NCBI RefSeq assembly: GCF_036375055.1
Contig: NZ_DASUSQ010000078.1
Location: 3,533-67,532, forward strand
Length of the DNA stretch: 64,000 nt
Source: Umezawaea sp036375055
GTDB lineage: Bacteria; Actinomycetota; Actinomycetes; Mycobacteriales; Pseudonocardiaceae
Direction: 5' to 3'
Shown here: positions 17,369 to 26,644 of the stretch, piece after piece
Position numbering within the stretch: the first letter of the stretch is position 1
How the letters are laid out: every line of letters begins with the position of its first letter
Notes under the pieces: model-generated
Database searches by the model: none
Seen by the model: the letters and a program-made list of their open reading frames with translations, nothing else
What the model was told of the DNA's origin: nothing
Translations under genes and position numbers: made by a program

Positions 17369-18679
17369 CTACTCTTGCATCAGAAAATCGCCATCCCGAG
17401 AATCGGACGTCCGACTTTCCCGCGGCGGGAGCTGGTCGCGCCTCCGCCGGGCTCCGACCAGGGCTCCCAGCCCCAGCGCACCGGTTCCCACCAGCATGAC
17501 CACGGCCGTCGTGAGCAGGGCGGCGACCGGTGCGCTCATCGCCAGCAGGACCGACAGCCCGAGCCCGAGGCAGGCGGTGCGCATCGGCCACGTCCGGTCC
17601 TCGTGCAGCAGCAGGCGTGCCGAGGCGTTCGTGAACGCGTAGTAGAACAGGGTGCCGCACGCGCCGATCGCGAGGGCCGTGGCGGGCGGGGCGAGCAGCA
17701 GCACCACGACGACGGCCAGTCCGCCGAGCAGGTCGAGCAGCGGTGCCCGGCCGTCGCCGCGGGGGGCGAGCCGGACGGGCAGGTCGCCGGTCGACGCGAG
17801 GCTGCCGAGCGCGCGCCGCATGCCGCCGAGGACGGGCGTGAGCACCGCCAGCGCCGCGACCACCGCGCCGACCTGGACGAGCGGCACGAGCCAGCCGCCG
17901 TCCGCGGCGAGGAGAGCGTCGCGCAGCGGGGCGGGCGACAGGGCGAGCCGGGCGGAGCCGAGCTGGTACCGCACGGCGGCGGCGACGGCGAGGGTGGTGA
18001 CGAGCGTGACCGCGACGAGCAGCGGGATCGCCAGCCGCAGCGTCCTGGCGGAGTGCACGGGGTCGCCGTGCGGCGGCGCGGTGATCCGCTCGAAGCCGGA
18101 GAACGCGACGAACATGATCGCGGCCACGGCCATGAAGGACGTGAAGCCCTCGTCGGCGGGCGGCGGCGCGGCGGCCTGGGGCGGTGCGACGCCGAAGCAG
18201 GTGACCACGACGAGCGCGAGCACGGCGAGGACGGTCGCGCCGACGAGCCAGAGCGCGGTGCGGCTCCAGCGCACGCCCGTGGCGCTGAGCACTCCGGCGC
18301 AGACGAGCACGAGCAGCGCGACGAGCGCCCGGTTCTCCGGGAAGGCGTAGGCGGCGGCCGTGCCCGCCAGCGCGGCGGCGATGCCCGCGCGGCCCAGCAG
18401 GTAGGCGCTCGCGCCGAGCCGGGCGGGCCACGGGCCGAGCTGGTCGCGGATGTGGGCGTGGCCGCCTTCGGCGGCGGGGTGGGCGCGCGACTGGTCGGCG
18501 GTCGAGAGGGCGCTGCAGAGGGCGGCCAGCGCGGCGACCACGACCGCCGGGAGGAGCCAGCGGCCCGCGACGGACGCCGCCGGGGCGAGCCCGAGGAAGA
18601 TGCCCGCGCCCGTGGTCGACGTGAGTCCGAGCACCAGGGCCGTCGGCACCGCCGAGCGGCCCTGAGGCGATTCCGTCAC
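17369..18679 (-). CDS. APC-superfamily amino-acid permease
   Basis: About 436 aa, twelve hydrophobic segments. The first helix carries LGLTSTTGAGIFLGLAPAA, the substrate-binding GxGIF-type motif of APC transporters. The FSGFERI block matches TM6 of the family. The GTG at 18679 (VTESPQGRSAV) is preferred because the longer frame would begin with a TTG and a hydrophilic Cys-rich stretch. Substrate cannot be assigned. It is upstream of ilvE in the same transcript. Confidence 0.85.
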   Translation of the reverse strand: MTESPQGRSAVPTALVLGLTSTTGAGIFLGLAPAASVAGRWLLPAVVVAALAALCSALSTADQSRAHPAAEGGHAHIRDQLGPWPARLGASAYLLGRAGIAAALAGTAAAYAFPENRALVALLVLVCAGVLSATGVRWSRTALWLVGATVLAVLALVVVTCFGVAPPQAAAPPPADEGFTSFMAVAAIMFVAFSGFERITAPPHGDPVHSARTLRLAIPLLVAVTLVTTLAVAAAVRYQLGSARLALSPAPLRDALLAADGGWLVPLVQVGAVVAALAVLTPVLGGMRRALGSLASTGDLPVRLAPRGDGRAPLLDLLGGLAVVVVLLLAPPATALAIGACGTLFYYAFTNASARLLLHEDRTWPMRTACLGLGLSVLLAMSAPVAALLTTAVVMLVGTGALGLGALVGARRRRDQLPPRESRTSDSRDGDFLMQE

Positions 18680-18875
18680 GGCTACACACTGGCAGATTCC
18701 CCGCAAGAACCGTAACCGCCCTACGACGGTCCCACGATCGTGTTAATTGTTACTCGCCGCAATCGATGGTGCCGTGGACAGTCGAGGTCGCCAGACCTTT
18801 AGCATCCATCAGCATCCATCCTCGTTCCCGCCGCACAGATCAGCAGTGCCGGGAGGAATCGCCAAGGAGCACCAC

Positions 18876-20372
18876 GTGACAGGGCCGAAACTGGCGCTTA
18901 CTGACAGTGACCTCACCACCCTTGCCGCGGATGTCGTGGTGGTGGGCACGGTGCAGGGTCCGGACGGCCTCGCGCTGGCCGACGGCGCCGCCGCCGTCGA
19001 CGCCGCGTTCGAGGGCGGGCTGGTCGCCCTGCTCGACACCCTCGGCGCCAAGGGCAAGGCCGAGGAGGTCGTGAAGCTGCCGACGCTCGGCAAGCTGGCC
19101 GCGCCCCTGCTGATCGCGGTCGGCCTCGGCAAGCCCGACGCGGGCGGCGCCCTCACCGAGGAGCAGGTCCGCCGCGCCGCGGGTGCGGCCGCCCGCGCGC
19201 TGACCGGCCGCAAGCGGGCCGTGACAACGCTGTCCGCCGTCCACCTCGGCGCCACCGTCGAGGGCGCGCTGCTCGGCGGCTACGGCTTCACCGCGTACAA
19301 GTCCGAGGCGGGCGACGGCCCGCTCGGCAGGCTCGACCTGGCCGTCCCGGCCACCGGCACGCTGAAGGCGCACCGCGCCGCGCTCAAGGCGTCCACGGCC
19401 ATCGCCGAGGCCGTCACGACCACGCGCGACCTGGTGAACACGCCGCCGAACGACATGTTCCCGGCCTCGTTCGCCGACCGCGCCGCCGCGCTCGGCCGGG
19501 ACGCGGGCCTCGACGTCGAGGTGTTCGACGAGAAGGCCCTGCGCAAGGCGGGCTACGGCGGCATCCTCGGCGTCGGCATGGGCTCGTCCCGCCCGCCGCG
19601 CCTGGTGCGCCTGACCTACACCGGTCCCAAGGCGACGAAGAAGGTCGCGCTGGTCGGCAAGGGCATCACGTTCGACACCGGCGGCATCTCCATCAAGCCC
19701 GCCGCGGGCATGGACGAGATGACCTCCGACATGGGCGGCGCCGCCGCGATCGTCGCGACGGTGGTGCTCGCCGCGAAGCTCAAGTACCCGCTGGAGATCA
19801 CCGCGTGGGTGCCGATGGCGGAGAACATGCCGTCCGGCACGGCCTACCGGCCCGGCGACGTCCTGACCATGTACGGCGGCAAGACCGTCGAGGTGCTCAA
19901 CACCGACGCCGAGGGCCGCCTGATCCTCTCCGACGCCATCGCGCGCGCCTGCGAGGACAACCCGGACTACCTGATCGAGGCGTCCACGCTGACCGGCGCG
20001 GCCGTCGTCGCGCTCGGCAAGAAGACCACGGGCGTCATGGGCTCCGACGAGTTCCGCGACCGCGTCGCCGCCACCGGCCGCGCGGTCGGCGAGAACGCGT
20101 GGGCCATGCCGCTCCCCGAGGAGCTGCGGGCCGACCTCGACTCCCGCCTCGCCGACCTGGCCAACGTGATGGGCCACCGCTGGGGCGGCATGCTCGCCGC
20201 GGGCATCTTCCTGCGCGAGTTCGTCACCGAGGGCGTCCAGTGGGCGCACCTCGACATCGCGGGCCCGTCCTGGCACTCCGGTGGCCCCACCGGCTACACC
20301 ACCAAGGGCAGCACCGGCGTCCCCGTGCGCACGCTCGCGGCCGTCCTGGCGGACATCGCCGCACACGGCTAG
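18876..20372 (+). CDS. pepA: Leucyl aminopeptidase (M17 family)
   Basis: 498-aa M17 dizinc aminopeptidase. The N-terminal domain is variable; the catalytic C-terminal domain has VGKGITFDTGGISIKPAAGM, with the metal-binding Lys and Asp, and NTDAEGRLILSDA, the M17 signature. AAGGAG lies 6 bases before the GTG start at 18876; the open frame continues upstream but without similarity. In mycobacteria the orthologue PepB sits at the same place in the gene order. Confidence 0.96.
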   Translation: MTGPKLALTDSDLTTLAADVVVVGTVQGPDGLALADGAAAVDAAFEGGLVALLDTLGAKGKAEEVVKLPTLGKLAAPLLIAVGLGKPDAGGALTEEQVRRAAGAAARALTGRKRAVTTLSAVHLGATVEGALLGGYGFTAYKSEAGDGPLGRLDLAVPATGTLKAHRAALKASTAIAEAVTTTRDLVNTPPNDMFPASFADRAAALGRDAGLDVEVFDEKALRKAGYGGILGVGMGSSRPPRLVRLTYTGPKATKKVALVGKGITFDTGGISIKPAAGMDEMTSDMGGAAAIVATVVLAAKLKYPLEITAWVPMAENMPSGTAYRPGDVLTMYGGKTVEVLNTDAEGRLILSDAIARACEDNPDYLIEASTLTGAAVVALGKKTTGVMGSDEFRDRVAATGRAVGENAWAMPLPEELRADLDSRLADLANVMGHRWGGMLAAGIFLREFVTEGVQWAHLDIAGPSWHSGGPTGYTTKGSTGVPVRTLAAVLADIAAHG

Positions 20373-20386
20373 TAACAGAACGTGAC

Positions 20387-20414
20387 AAGGCCCCCGCTGA
20401 GCAGCGGGGGCCTT
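20387..20414 (+). terminator. Terminator after pepA
   Basis: Stem arms AAGGCCCCCGCT and AGCGGGGGCCTT with a 4-base loop, 14 bases after the stop codon. Confidence 0.8.
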
Positions 20415-20465
20415 TCACATTTCCCCCACCCGCCCGCCACGCGAGGCCGCGCCGGTAGGTCGATT

Positions 20466-20516
20466 CCCTTTTTTGAGCCGGGCGGTGACGAAGTCCCCGC
20501 CCGGCTCGAAAAAAAT
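20466..20516. repeat. Perfect stem-loop flanked by a T-run and an A-run
   Basis: Arms GAGCCGGGCGG (20475-20485) and CCGCCCGGCTC (20497-20507) around an 11-base loop. A T6 run precedes the left arm and an A7 run follows the right arm, so the runs extend the stem and no U-tract follows the hairpin on either strand. It is therefore not a canonical terminator despite its appearance. It lies between the pepA terminator and the convergent gene. Confidence 0.6.
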
Positions 20517-20574
20517 GCGGTTCCGACGTGCCGACTTCAGGCGGCCGAGCCGCCGCGACGAAGTCGCGGCCGTG

Positions 20575-20895
20575 TCACGGCCGCTTTTTCTGCCTGGCCG
20601 TGTAATCGCGCATGCGCTGCGGGTAGCCCACGATGCCCGCGTCGTAAATGGGCATACCCAGTTTCCGGGCGAACTTCTTCGCGCCGTCCGTGCCGTCGAT
20701 CCGCCTGCGGGTCCACTCGCCGTCGTGTGCGACCAACACCACGGTGGTTTCCGTCACGGTGGTCTTGGGCTCGACGAACGCCTCGACGCCGTGGCGCGCC
20801 GCCGCCCACTCCTCCAGGTGCCCGGTGTCGTTCGACGACGCGGTGCGCAGCACTCCCGGCTTGGGCTTCCTGCGGAAACGATCTAAGAGCCCCAC
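20575..20895 (-). CDS. Conserved actinobacterial protein, unknown function, with a TTA codon
   Basis: 106-aa basic protein starting VGLLDRFRRKPKPGVLRT. The GTG at 20895 has an excellent GTAGGAGG site upstream; the longer open frame lacks one. The middle has VTETTVVLVAHDGEWTRRRI and the end KLGMPIYDAGIVGYPQRMRDY, a fold I cannot name but which looks like a small alpha/beta domain. Residue 4 is encoded by TTA, a very rare leucine codon in this genome type. A GC-rich hairpin (CGGCCGTGACACGGCCG) follows the stop. Confidence 0.8.
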   Translation of the reverse strand: MGLLDRFRRKPKPGVLRTASSNDTGHLEEWAAARHGVEAFVEPKTTVTETTVVLVAHDGEWTRRRIDGTDGAKKFARKLGMPIYDAGIVGYPQRMRDYTARQKKRP

Positions 20896-21088
20896 GGGGC
20901 CACCTCCTACGAGACCTGTCGCACCATGGTGCCGGCAGGCCTGTGAAGCAGGCGGCAAAATCGTCCCGAAGGGACACCCGATCGAGGCCCCGTCGCCGCT
21001 TGCTCCAAGCTAGTGACAAGATGACTTGAGTACCCGCGCGCACCCGCGCGGATGCAAGGCGTGTTCCACCACTGTCGAGGAGTTCGAA

Positions 21089-22459
21089 GTGACCGACACC
21101 TCCGCCGACCTCGTCATCCTCGGCGGCGGCTCAGGCGGCTACGCCTGCGCGTTCCGCGCGGCTGAGCTCGGTCTGTCCGTCGTCCTGGTCGAGAAGGACA
21201 AGCTCGGGGGGACCTGCCTGCACCGCGGCTGCATCCCGACGAAGGCCCTGCTGCACGCGGCCGAGGTCGCCGACAACGTCCGCGAGGGCGACCAGTTCGG
21301 CATCAAGAGCTCGCTCGAGGGCATCGACATCGCGGGCGTCAACTCGTACAAGGACGGCGTGATCAGCAAGCTCTACAAGGGCTTGCAGGGTCTGGCCAAG
21401 GCCAACAAGGTCACCCTGGTCGAGGGCGCGGGCACGTTCGTCGGGCCGAACACCGTCGTGGTGAACGGCGAGCGCTACACCGGCAAGAACGTGGTCCTCG
21501 CGACCGGTTCGTACGCCAAGAGCCTGCCCGGTCTGGAGATCGGCGGCCGGGTCATCACCAGCGACCAGGCGCTCAACCTGGACTTCATCCCGGAGAGGGT
21601 CGTCGTCCTCGGCGGCGGCGTCATCGGTGTGGAGTTCGCCAGCGTGTGGCGCTCGTTCGGCTCCGAGGTGACCATCGTCGAGGCGCTGCCGCGACTGGTC
21701 CCGGCCGAGGACGAGTACGCCTCCAAGCAGCTCGAACGCGCCTTCCGCAAGCGCGGGATCAAGTTCAAGACCGGCGTCCGGTTCACCGGCGCCACCCAGA
21801 CCGACTCCGGTGTCTCGGTGTCGCTGGAGTCCGGCGACGTCATCGACGCCGACCTGCTGCTGGTGGCCGTCGGTCGCGGCCCGAACAGCGCGGGCCACGG
21901 CTACGAGGAGGCGGGCGTCGCCACCGACCGCGGCTTCGTCACCACCGACGAGCGCCTGCGCACCAACCTGCCGAACGTGTACGCCGTCGGCGACATCGTG
22001 CCCGGCCTCCAGCTCGCGCACCGCGGCTTCCAGCAGGGCATCTTCGTCGCCGAGGAGATCGCGGGGCACAACCCGAAGGTCATCGACGAGGCGGGCATCC
22101 CCCGCGTCACGTACTGCAAGCCCGAGGTCGCCTCGGTCGGCCTCTCCGAGGCCGCGGCCAAGGAGAAGTACGGCACGGTCGAGACCTTCGTCTACGACCT
22201 GGCGGGCAACGGCAAGAGCCAGATCCTCAAGACCGCCGGTGGCGTCAAGCTCGTGAAGGCGCCCGACGGCCCGGTCGTCGGCATCACCCTGGTGGGCGAG
22301 CGCGTCGGCGAGCTGATCGGTGAGGCCCAGCTGATCTACAGCTGGGAGGCTTTCCCGGAGGACGTGGCTCCCCTGATCCACGCCCACCCGACCCAGACAG
22401 AAGCCCTCGGCGAGGCCTTCCTCGCCTTGGCCGGCAAGCCGCTGCACGTGCACGGCTGA
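21089..22459 (+). CDS. lpd: Dihydrolipoyl dehydrogenase (E3)
   Basis: 456-aa FAD-dependent E3 of 2-oxoacid dehydrogenase complexes. Order: FAD-binding LVILGGGSGGYACAFRAAELG, redox disulfide GGTCLHRGCIPTK (two Cys five apart, about residues 40-45), NAD-binding VVLGGGVIGVEFASVW, FAD site NVYAVGDIV, and C-terminal HAHPTQTEALGEAF with the catalytic His. GTG start 21089 follows GAGGAG. The E2 gene is 55 bases downstream, so E3 and E2 are probably co-transcribed. Confidence 0.96.
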   Translation: MTDTSADLVILGGGSGGYACAFRAAELGLSVVLVEKDKLGGTCLHRGCIPTKALLHAAEVADNVREGDQFGIKSSLEGIDIAGVNSYKDGVISKLYKGLQGLAKANKVTLVEGAGTFVGPNTVVVNGERYTGKNVVLATGSYAKSLPGLEIGGRVITSDQALNLDFIPERVVVLGGGVIGVEFASVWRSFGSEVTIVEALPRLVPAEDEYASKQLERAFRKRGIKFKTGVRFTGATQTDSGVSVSLESGDVIDADLLLVAVGRGPNSAGHGYEEAGVATDRGFVTTDERLRTNLPNVYAVGDIVPGLQLAHRGFQQGIFVAEEIAGHNPKVIDEAGIPRVTYCKPEVASVGLSEAAAKEKYGTVETFVYDLAGNGKSQILKTAGGVKLVKAPDGPVVGITLVGERVGELIGEAQLIYSWEAFPEDVAPLIHAHPTQTEALGEAFLALAGKPLHVHG

Positions 22460-22514
22460 CCGTCGCAAACAAGTCAGCCGAACCTGCAACTCAAGCACGA
22501 GGAGTCAGCGAACG

Positions 22515-24269
22515 ATGGCCTTCTCCGTCCAAATGCCCGCACTCGGCGAGAGCGTCACCGAGGGCACGGTCACCCGCTGGTTGAAGCAGGAGGGTGACCG
22601 GGTCGAGGTCGACGAGCCCTTGCTGGAGGTCTCGACCGACAAGGTCGACACCGAGATCCCGTCGCCCGCCGCCGGGGTGCTGCAGAAGATCGTCGCCCAG
22701 GAGGACGAGACCGTCGAGGTCGGCGCCGAACTGGCGGTGATCGGCGACGGTGCCGGTGGTGGCGAGTCCGCTCCCGCCGCGCCCGCCGAGGAAGCCCAGC
22801 CCGAGTCCGAGCCCGAGCCCGAGCAGGCGCCGGAACCCGAGGCCGAGGCCCCGGCGCAGGAGCAGCAGGAGGCGCCCGCGCCGTCCAGCGGCTCCGGCGG
22901 CGGCACCCCGGTCGTCATGCCCGCTCTCGGCGAGTCCGTCACCGAGGGCACCGTCACCCGCTGGCTCAAGCAGGTCGGCGACTCGGTCGAGGTCGACGAG
23001 CCGCTGCTGGAGGTGTCCACCGACAAGGTCGACACCGAGATCCCGTCGCCCGTGGCGGGCACCGTGCTGGAGATCACCGCGGCCGAGGACTCGACCGTCG
23101 AGGTCGGCGGCCAGCTGGCCGTGGTCGGCTCCGGTTCCCCGGCGCAGTCCTCCGCACCGGCCCCGACGCCCGCTCCCGAGGCGCCGAAGCAGGAGGCCCC
23201 GAAGCAGCAGGAAGCCCCCGAGCAGGAGGCTCCCAAGGCTGCTCCGGCCCCCGCAGCCGCACCGGCTCCGGCCCAGTCGGCCCCGGCTCCGGCCGCGTCG
23301 TCCTCGTCCGAGGAGTCGTCCAACGGCACCCCGTACGTGACGCCGCTGGTCCGCAAGCTGGCGTCGGAGAACGGCATCGACCTGAACTCGCTGACGGGCA
23401 CCGGTGTCGGTGGCCGCATCCGCAAGCAGGACGTGCTGGCCGCGGTCGAGGCCAAGAAGGCCCCGGCTCCCGCGCCCGCCGCTCCGGCTCCGGCCGCCGC
23501 CGCTCCCGCCCGCGCCGCGGCTCCGGCCAAGGCCGACCAGAGCGGTCTGCGGGGCAGCACGCAGAAGCTCCCGCGCCTGCGCCAGATCGTCGCGCAGCGC
23601 ACCCGCGAGTCGCTCCAGATGTCGGCGCAGCTCACCCAGGTGTTCGAGGTCGACGTGACCAAGATCGCCCGGCTGCGCACCCGCGCCAAGTCGGCGTTCG
23701 AGCAGCGCGAGGGCGTCAAGCTCACGTTCCTGCCGTTCTTCGCGAAGGCCACCGTCGAGGCGCTCAAGCAGCACCCGAAGCTGAACGCCTCGATCAACGA
23801 GGAGGCCAAGGAGGTCACCTACTACGGCGCCGAGCACCTCGGCATCGCGGTGGACACCGAGCGCGGCCTGCTCAACGCGGTCATCCACAACGCCGGTGAC
23901 CTCAACCTGGCCGGTCTGGCGCACAACATCGCCGACCTCGCCGCCCGCACCCGTGCGAACAAGGTCACCCCGGACGAGCTGTCCGGCGGCACCTTCTCGC
24001 TGACGAACCTGGGCAGCAACGGCGCGCTCTTCGACACCCCGATCATCCAGCAGCCGCAGGTCGGCATCCTGGGCGTCGGCGTGGTCAAGAAGCGCCCCGT
24101 GGTGATCACCGACGAGAACGGCGACGACAACATCGCCATCCGCTCGATGGCGTACCTGGCGCTGACCTACGACCACCGCCTGGTGGACGGGGCCGACGCC
24201 GGTCGTTTCCTCACCACCATCAAGAACCGCCTGGAAGAAGGCGCGTTCGAGGCCGACCTCGGCCTGTAG
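22515..24269 (+). CDS. sucB: 2-oxoglutarate/pyruvate dehydrogenase E2 (dihydrolipoyl acyltransferase), two lipoyl domains
   Basis: 584 aa. Two near-identical lipoyl domains (residues about 2-76 and 134-208), each with the lipoylated Lys in STDKVDTE; Ala/Pro/Glu-rich linkers; a peripheral-subunit-binding domain (TPLVRKLASENGIDL...GVGGRIRKQDV, about 275-312); and a C-terminal acyltransferase domain ending with the catalytic DHRLVDGADAG. In actinobacteria this E2 (DlaT) serves pyruvate dehydrogenase with AceE, and also the 2-oxoglutarate complex. LipA and LipB in this window make its cofactor. Confidence 0.95.
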   Translation: MAFSVQMPALGESVTEGTVTRWLKQEGDRVEVDEPLLEVSTDKVDTEIPSPAAGVLQKIVAQEDETVEVGAELAVIGDGAGGGESAPAAPAEEAQPESEPEPEQAPEPEAEAPAQEQQEAPAPSSGSGGGTPVVMPALGESVTEGTVTRWLKQVGDSVEVDEPLLEVSTDKVDTEIPSPVAGTVLEITAAEDSTVEVGGQLAVVGSGSPAQSSAPAPTPAPEAPKQEAPKQQEAPEQEAPKAAPAPAAAPAPAQSAPAPAASSSSEESSNGTPYVTPLVRKLASENGIDLNSLTGTGVGGRIRKQDVLAAVEAKKAPAPAPAAPAPAAAAPARAAAPAKADQSGLRGSTQKLPRLRQIVAQRTRESLQMSAQLTQVFEVDVTKIARLRTRAKSAFEQREGVKLTFLPFFAKATVEALKQHPKLNASINEEAKEVTYYGAEHLGIAVDTERGLLNAVIHNAGDLNLAGLAHNIADLAARTRANKVTPDELSGGTFSLTNLGSNGALFDTPIIQQPQVGILGVGVVKKRPVVITDENGDDNIAIRSMAYLALTYDHRLVDGADAGRFLTTIKNRLEEGAFEADLGL

Positions 24270-24281
24270 TACCGCTCGTCG

Positions 24282-24318
24282 AGAGCCCCCCGGTGCGGTG
24301 TCGGCACCGGGGGGCTCT
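24282..24318 (+). terminator. Terminator after the E2 gene
   Basis: Stem arms GAGCCCCCCGGTGC and GCACCGGGGGGCTC, 13 bases after the stop; closes the lpd-E2 transcript. Confidence 0.8.
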
Positions 24319-24395
24319 TGCTGTCGCCACCTGTCCCCGTCTGGGAAAACGCCCCCTGCCGTGCACGAACCCCACCCTTGGGAGACGATCAACCC

Positions 24396-25289
24396 ATGCG
24401 CGTCGTGATCGCCGGTTCGTCCGGGATGATCGGAACCAGTCTGGTGGCGGCGCTGCGCGGCGAGGGGCACGAGGTGCTCCGGCTGGTGCGGCGCACACCG
24501 AAGGCCCCCGACGAGCGGGGCTGGGACCCGCCCGCGGGCCGGGTCGACGACGGCGCGCTCGACGGTGTGGACGCCGTGGTGAACCTGTGCGGCGCGGGCG
24601 TGGCGGACAAGCGCTGGAACGACGCCCGCAAGCAGGTGCTGCGCGACAGCCGGAGCGTGCCGACCGAGGTGCTGGCCGCCGCCGTCGTGGAGCACGGGGT
24701 GCCGACGCTGGTGAACGCCTCGGCGATCGGGTTCTACGGCGACACCGGCGACGCCGTGGTGGACGAGACGCGCGGGCCGGGCACCGGGTTCCTGGCGGAC
24801 CTGTGCCGCGAGTGGGAGGCTGCCGCGGCGGTCGCCGACCAGGCGCCCGGAGTGCGCGTGGTGAAGCTCCGCACCGGTCTGGTGATCGGCCCCTCCGGCG
24901 GCCTGTTCGGCCGGATCAAGCCGCTGTTCTCGTTCTTCCTCGGCGGCAGGCTCGGCGACGGCACCCAGTACATGCCGTGGATCTCCCTGGACGACGCGAT
25001 CTCCGCGATCCGCTTCGCCGTCGAGCACGCCGCGGTGGCGGGCCCGATCAACCTGACCGCGCCGAGCCCCGTGACGAACGCGGAGTTCACCCGCACCATC
25101 GGCCACGTGCTGCACCGGCCGACGCCGTGGATCGTGCCCGGATTCGTGCTGAAGGCCGCGCTCGGCGAACTGGCGGAGGAGGGGATCCTCGCGGGCCAGC
25201 GGGCCGTGCCGAAGGTGCTGGAGCGCAACGGCTTCCACTTCCTGCACCCCGCGCTCGGAGCGGCGGTGTCGGCAGCGGTGAACGGTTGA
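24396..25289 (+). CDS. TIGR01777-family NAD-dependent epimerase-like protein
   Basis: 297-aa extended-SDR protein. The nucleotide-binding motif VVIAGSSGMIGTSLVAAL starts at residue 3; the NASAIGFYGDTGD block is characteristic of the TIGR01777/SulA-like family, whose Tyr/Lys centre is atypical. C-terminal DUF1731-like segment (GQRAVPKVLERNGFHFLHP). Start ATG 24396 gives the family N-terminus MRVVIAGSSG. Equivalent to mycobacterial Rv2216 beside dlaT and lipB. Function unknown; a division-related role has been proposed for some relatives. Confidence 0.9.
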   Translation: MRVVIAGSSGMIGTSLVAALRGEGHEVLRLVRRTPKAPDERGWDPPAGRVDDGALDGVDAVVNLCGAGVADKRWNDARKQVLRDSRSVPTEVLAAAVVEHGVPTLVNASAIGFYGDTGDAVVDETRGPGTGFLADLCREWEAAAAVADQAPGVRVVKLRTGLVIGPSGGLFGRIKPLFSFFLGGRLGDGTQYMPWISLDDAISAIRFAVEHAAVAGPINLTAPSPVTNAEFTRTIGHVLHRPTPWIVPGFVLKAALGELAEEGILAGQRAVPKVLERNGFHFLHPALGAAVSAAVNG

Positions 25290-25894
25290 GCGCGCTCCGC
25301 CTCGCCCTCGTCGGTCTGCTGCTCGTGGGGATGTCGACCGCGCTCGGGGTGCTCGTGCGCGACGAGGTGCCCGCGCTGGACGCCCGGCTCAACGGCTACG
25401 CGCCGCTGCACACCCGTCCGCTGACGTTCGTCGCGGAGTGGATCAGCTTCGTGCTCAGCCCCGGCCTCGCGACCATCACGCTGCTGGGGCTGGCCGTGCG
25501 GTCGTGGCTGGCGAGGGACCCGCTGCTGTTCCGGATCGCCGTGCTGCTCGGGCTGTGCTGGGCCACGGTGCTGGTGCGCTACGCCTACCGGCGGGTGCGG
25601 CCGATCGACTTCCCGAAGTGGAGCTACCCGAGCGGGCACGTGACCGCGGTGACCGCGCTCGCGTTCACCTCGGTCGTGGCGTGCTCCTGGCTGGCCCACC
25701 GGTGGCTGCGGACGGTCGTCGTGCTGGCGGTGACGGCCGTGGTGCTGACGGCGGCGAGCCGGGTCGTGCTGCGGATGCACTGGTTCACCGACACCGCGGG
25801 AGCCGTGTCGGCCGTGGTCGGTGTCGGGTTGCTCGCCGGACTCGCCCTGGGACTGGTGAGACCCGGAGTAACCTCGGACCGTGACCGGATCTGA
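25286..25894 (+). CDS. PAP2-family phosphatase
   Basis: 202-aa membrane phosphatase with all three acid-phosphatase motifs: YRRVRPIDF, YPSGH, and SRVVLRMHWFTDTAGA (SR...H...D). Five to six hydrophobic helices. The start is ambiguous: TTG 25286 overlaps the upstream stop (TTGA) and fits the full first helix; the first ATG, about 15 codons in, would cut that helix. Likely to hydrolyse lipid phosphates such as undecaprenyl diphosphate or phosphatidate. It overlaps lipB by 14 bases. Confidence 0.85.
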   Translation: MSALRLALVGLLLVGMSTALGVLVRDEVPALDARLNGYAPLHTRPLTFVAEWISFVLSPGLATITLLGLAVRSWLARDPLLFRIAVLLGLCWATVLVRYAYRRVRPIDFPKWSYPSGHVTAVTALAFTSVVACSWLAHRWLRTVVVLAVTAVVLTAASRVVLRMHWFTDTAGAVSAVVGVGLLAGLALGLVRPGVTSDRDRI

Positions 25895-26624
25895 CGTCTC
25901 CTGCCGCACCTCGAACCACCCCTTCGACGTGCGTGAGCTGGGCACCATCGACTACGTGGCCGCCTGGGACCTGCAACGCGACCTCGCCAACGCCCGTGCC
26001 GACGGCACGGTCGGCGACACGCTCCTGCTGCTGGAGCACCACCCCGTCTACACCTGCGGCCGCCGCACCGAAGAGGCCGACCGGCCCGTGAAGAGCACCA
26101 TCCCGGTCATCGACGTCGACCGCGGTGGGAAGATCACCTGGCACGGTCCGGGCCAGCTCGTCGGCTACCCCATCGTGGAGCTGACCGAGCCCATGGACGT
26201 CGTGCAGTACGTGCGCAGGCTGGAGCAGGCGCTGATCCACGTGTGCGACCAGCTCGGGGTGCCCACGGGTCGGGTCGACGGGCGCAGCGGCGTGTGGCTG
26301 GCGGCGGACGACCGGGGTCCGGAGCGCAAGATCGCCGCGATCGGCATCCGCGTGCAGCGCGGCGTGACGATGCACGGTTTCGAGATCAACTGCAACGCCG
26401 ACCTGGCCCCGTTCGGCGACATCATCCCGTGCGGCATCAGGGACGCCGGCGTCGCGTCCCTGTCGCAGGAGCTGGACCGGGACGTGACGGTGGCCGAGGT
26501 GCTGCCGATGGCGCGCGACGCCGTGCTGGCCGCCCTGGACGGCAGCCTCCCGCTGACCGACCGGGTGGTGGAACGCGGTGGGCCGAACGCCGCCGGGATC
26601 ACCTTCGCCGTTCGGACGGGCTGA
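25881..26624 (+). CDS. lipB: Octanoyl-[acyl-carrier-protein]:protein N-octanoyltransferase
   Basis: 247-aa LipB, transferring octanoyl from ACP to lipoyl domains. Family motifs: LLLEHHPVYTCGRRTEEAD, the RGGKITWHGPGQLVGYPI signature, catalytic Lys in ERKIAAIGIRVQRGVTMHG, and catalytic Cys in IIPCGIRDAGVASLSQE. GTG start overlaps the PAP2 gene. Works with LipA, 5.7 kb downstream, on the E2 protein encoded just upstream. Confidence 0.96.
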   Translation: MTGSDVSCRTSNHPFDVRELGTIDYVAAWDLQRDLANARADGTVGDTLLLLEHHPVYTCGRRTEEADRPVKSTIPVIDVDRGGKITWHGPGQLVGYPIVELTEPMDVVQYVRRLEQALIHVCDQLGVPTGRVDGRSGVWLAADDRGPERKIAAIGIRVQRGVTMHGFEINCNADLAPFGDIIPCGIRDAGVASLSQELDRDVTVAEVLPMARDAVLAALDGSLPLTDRVVERGGPNAAGITFAVRTG

Positions 26625-26644
26625 CAAGGCCGACCCCGCTCCTC

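Noticed and set aside
22491..25247. 918-aa minus-strand open frame opposite the E2 gene
   Set aside because: Shadow of the repetitive Ala/Pro-rich lipoyl-linker coding sequence; no domain and no RBS.
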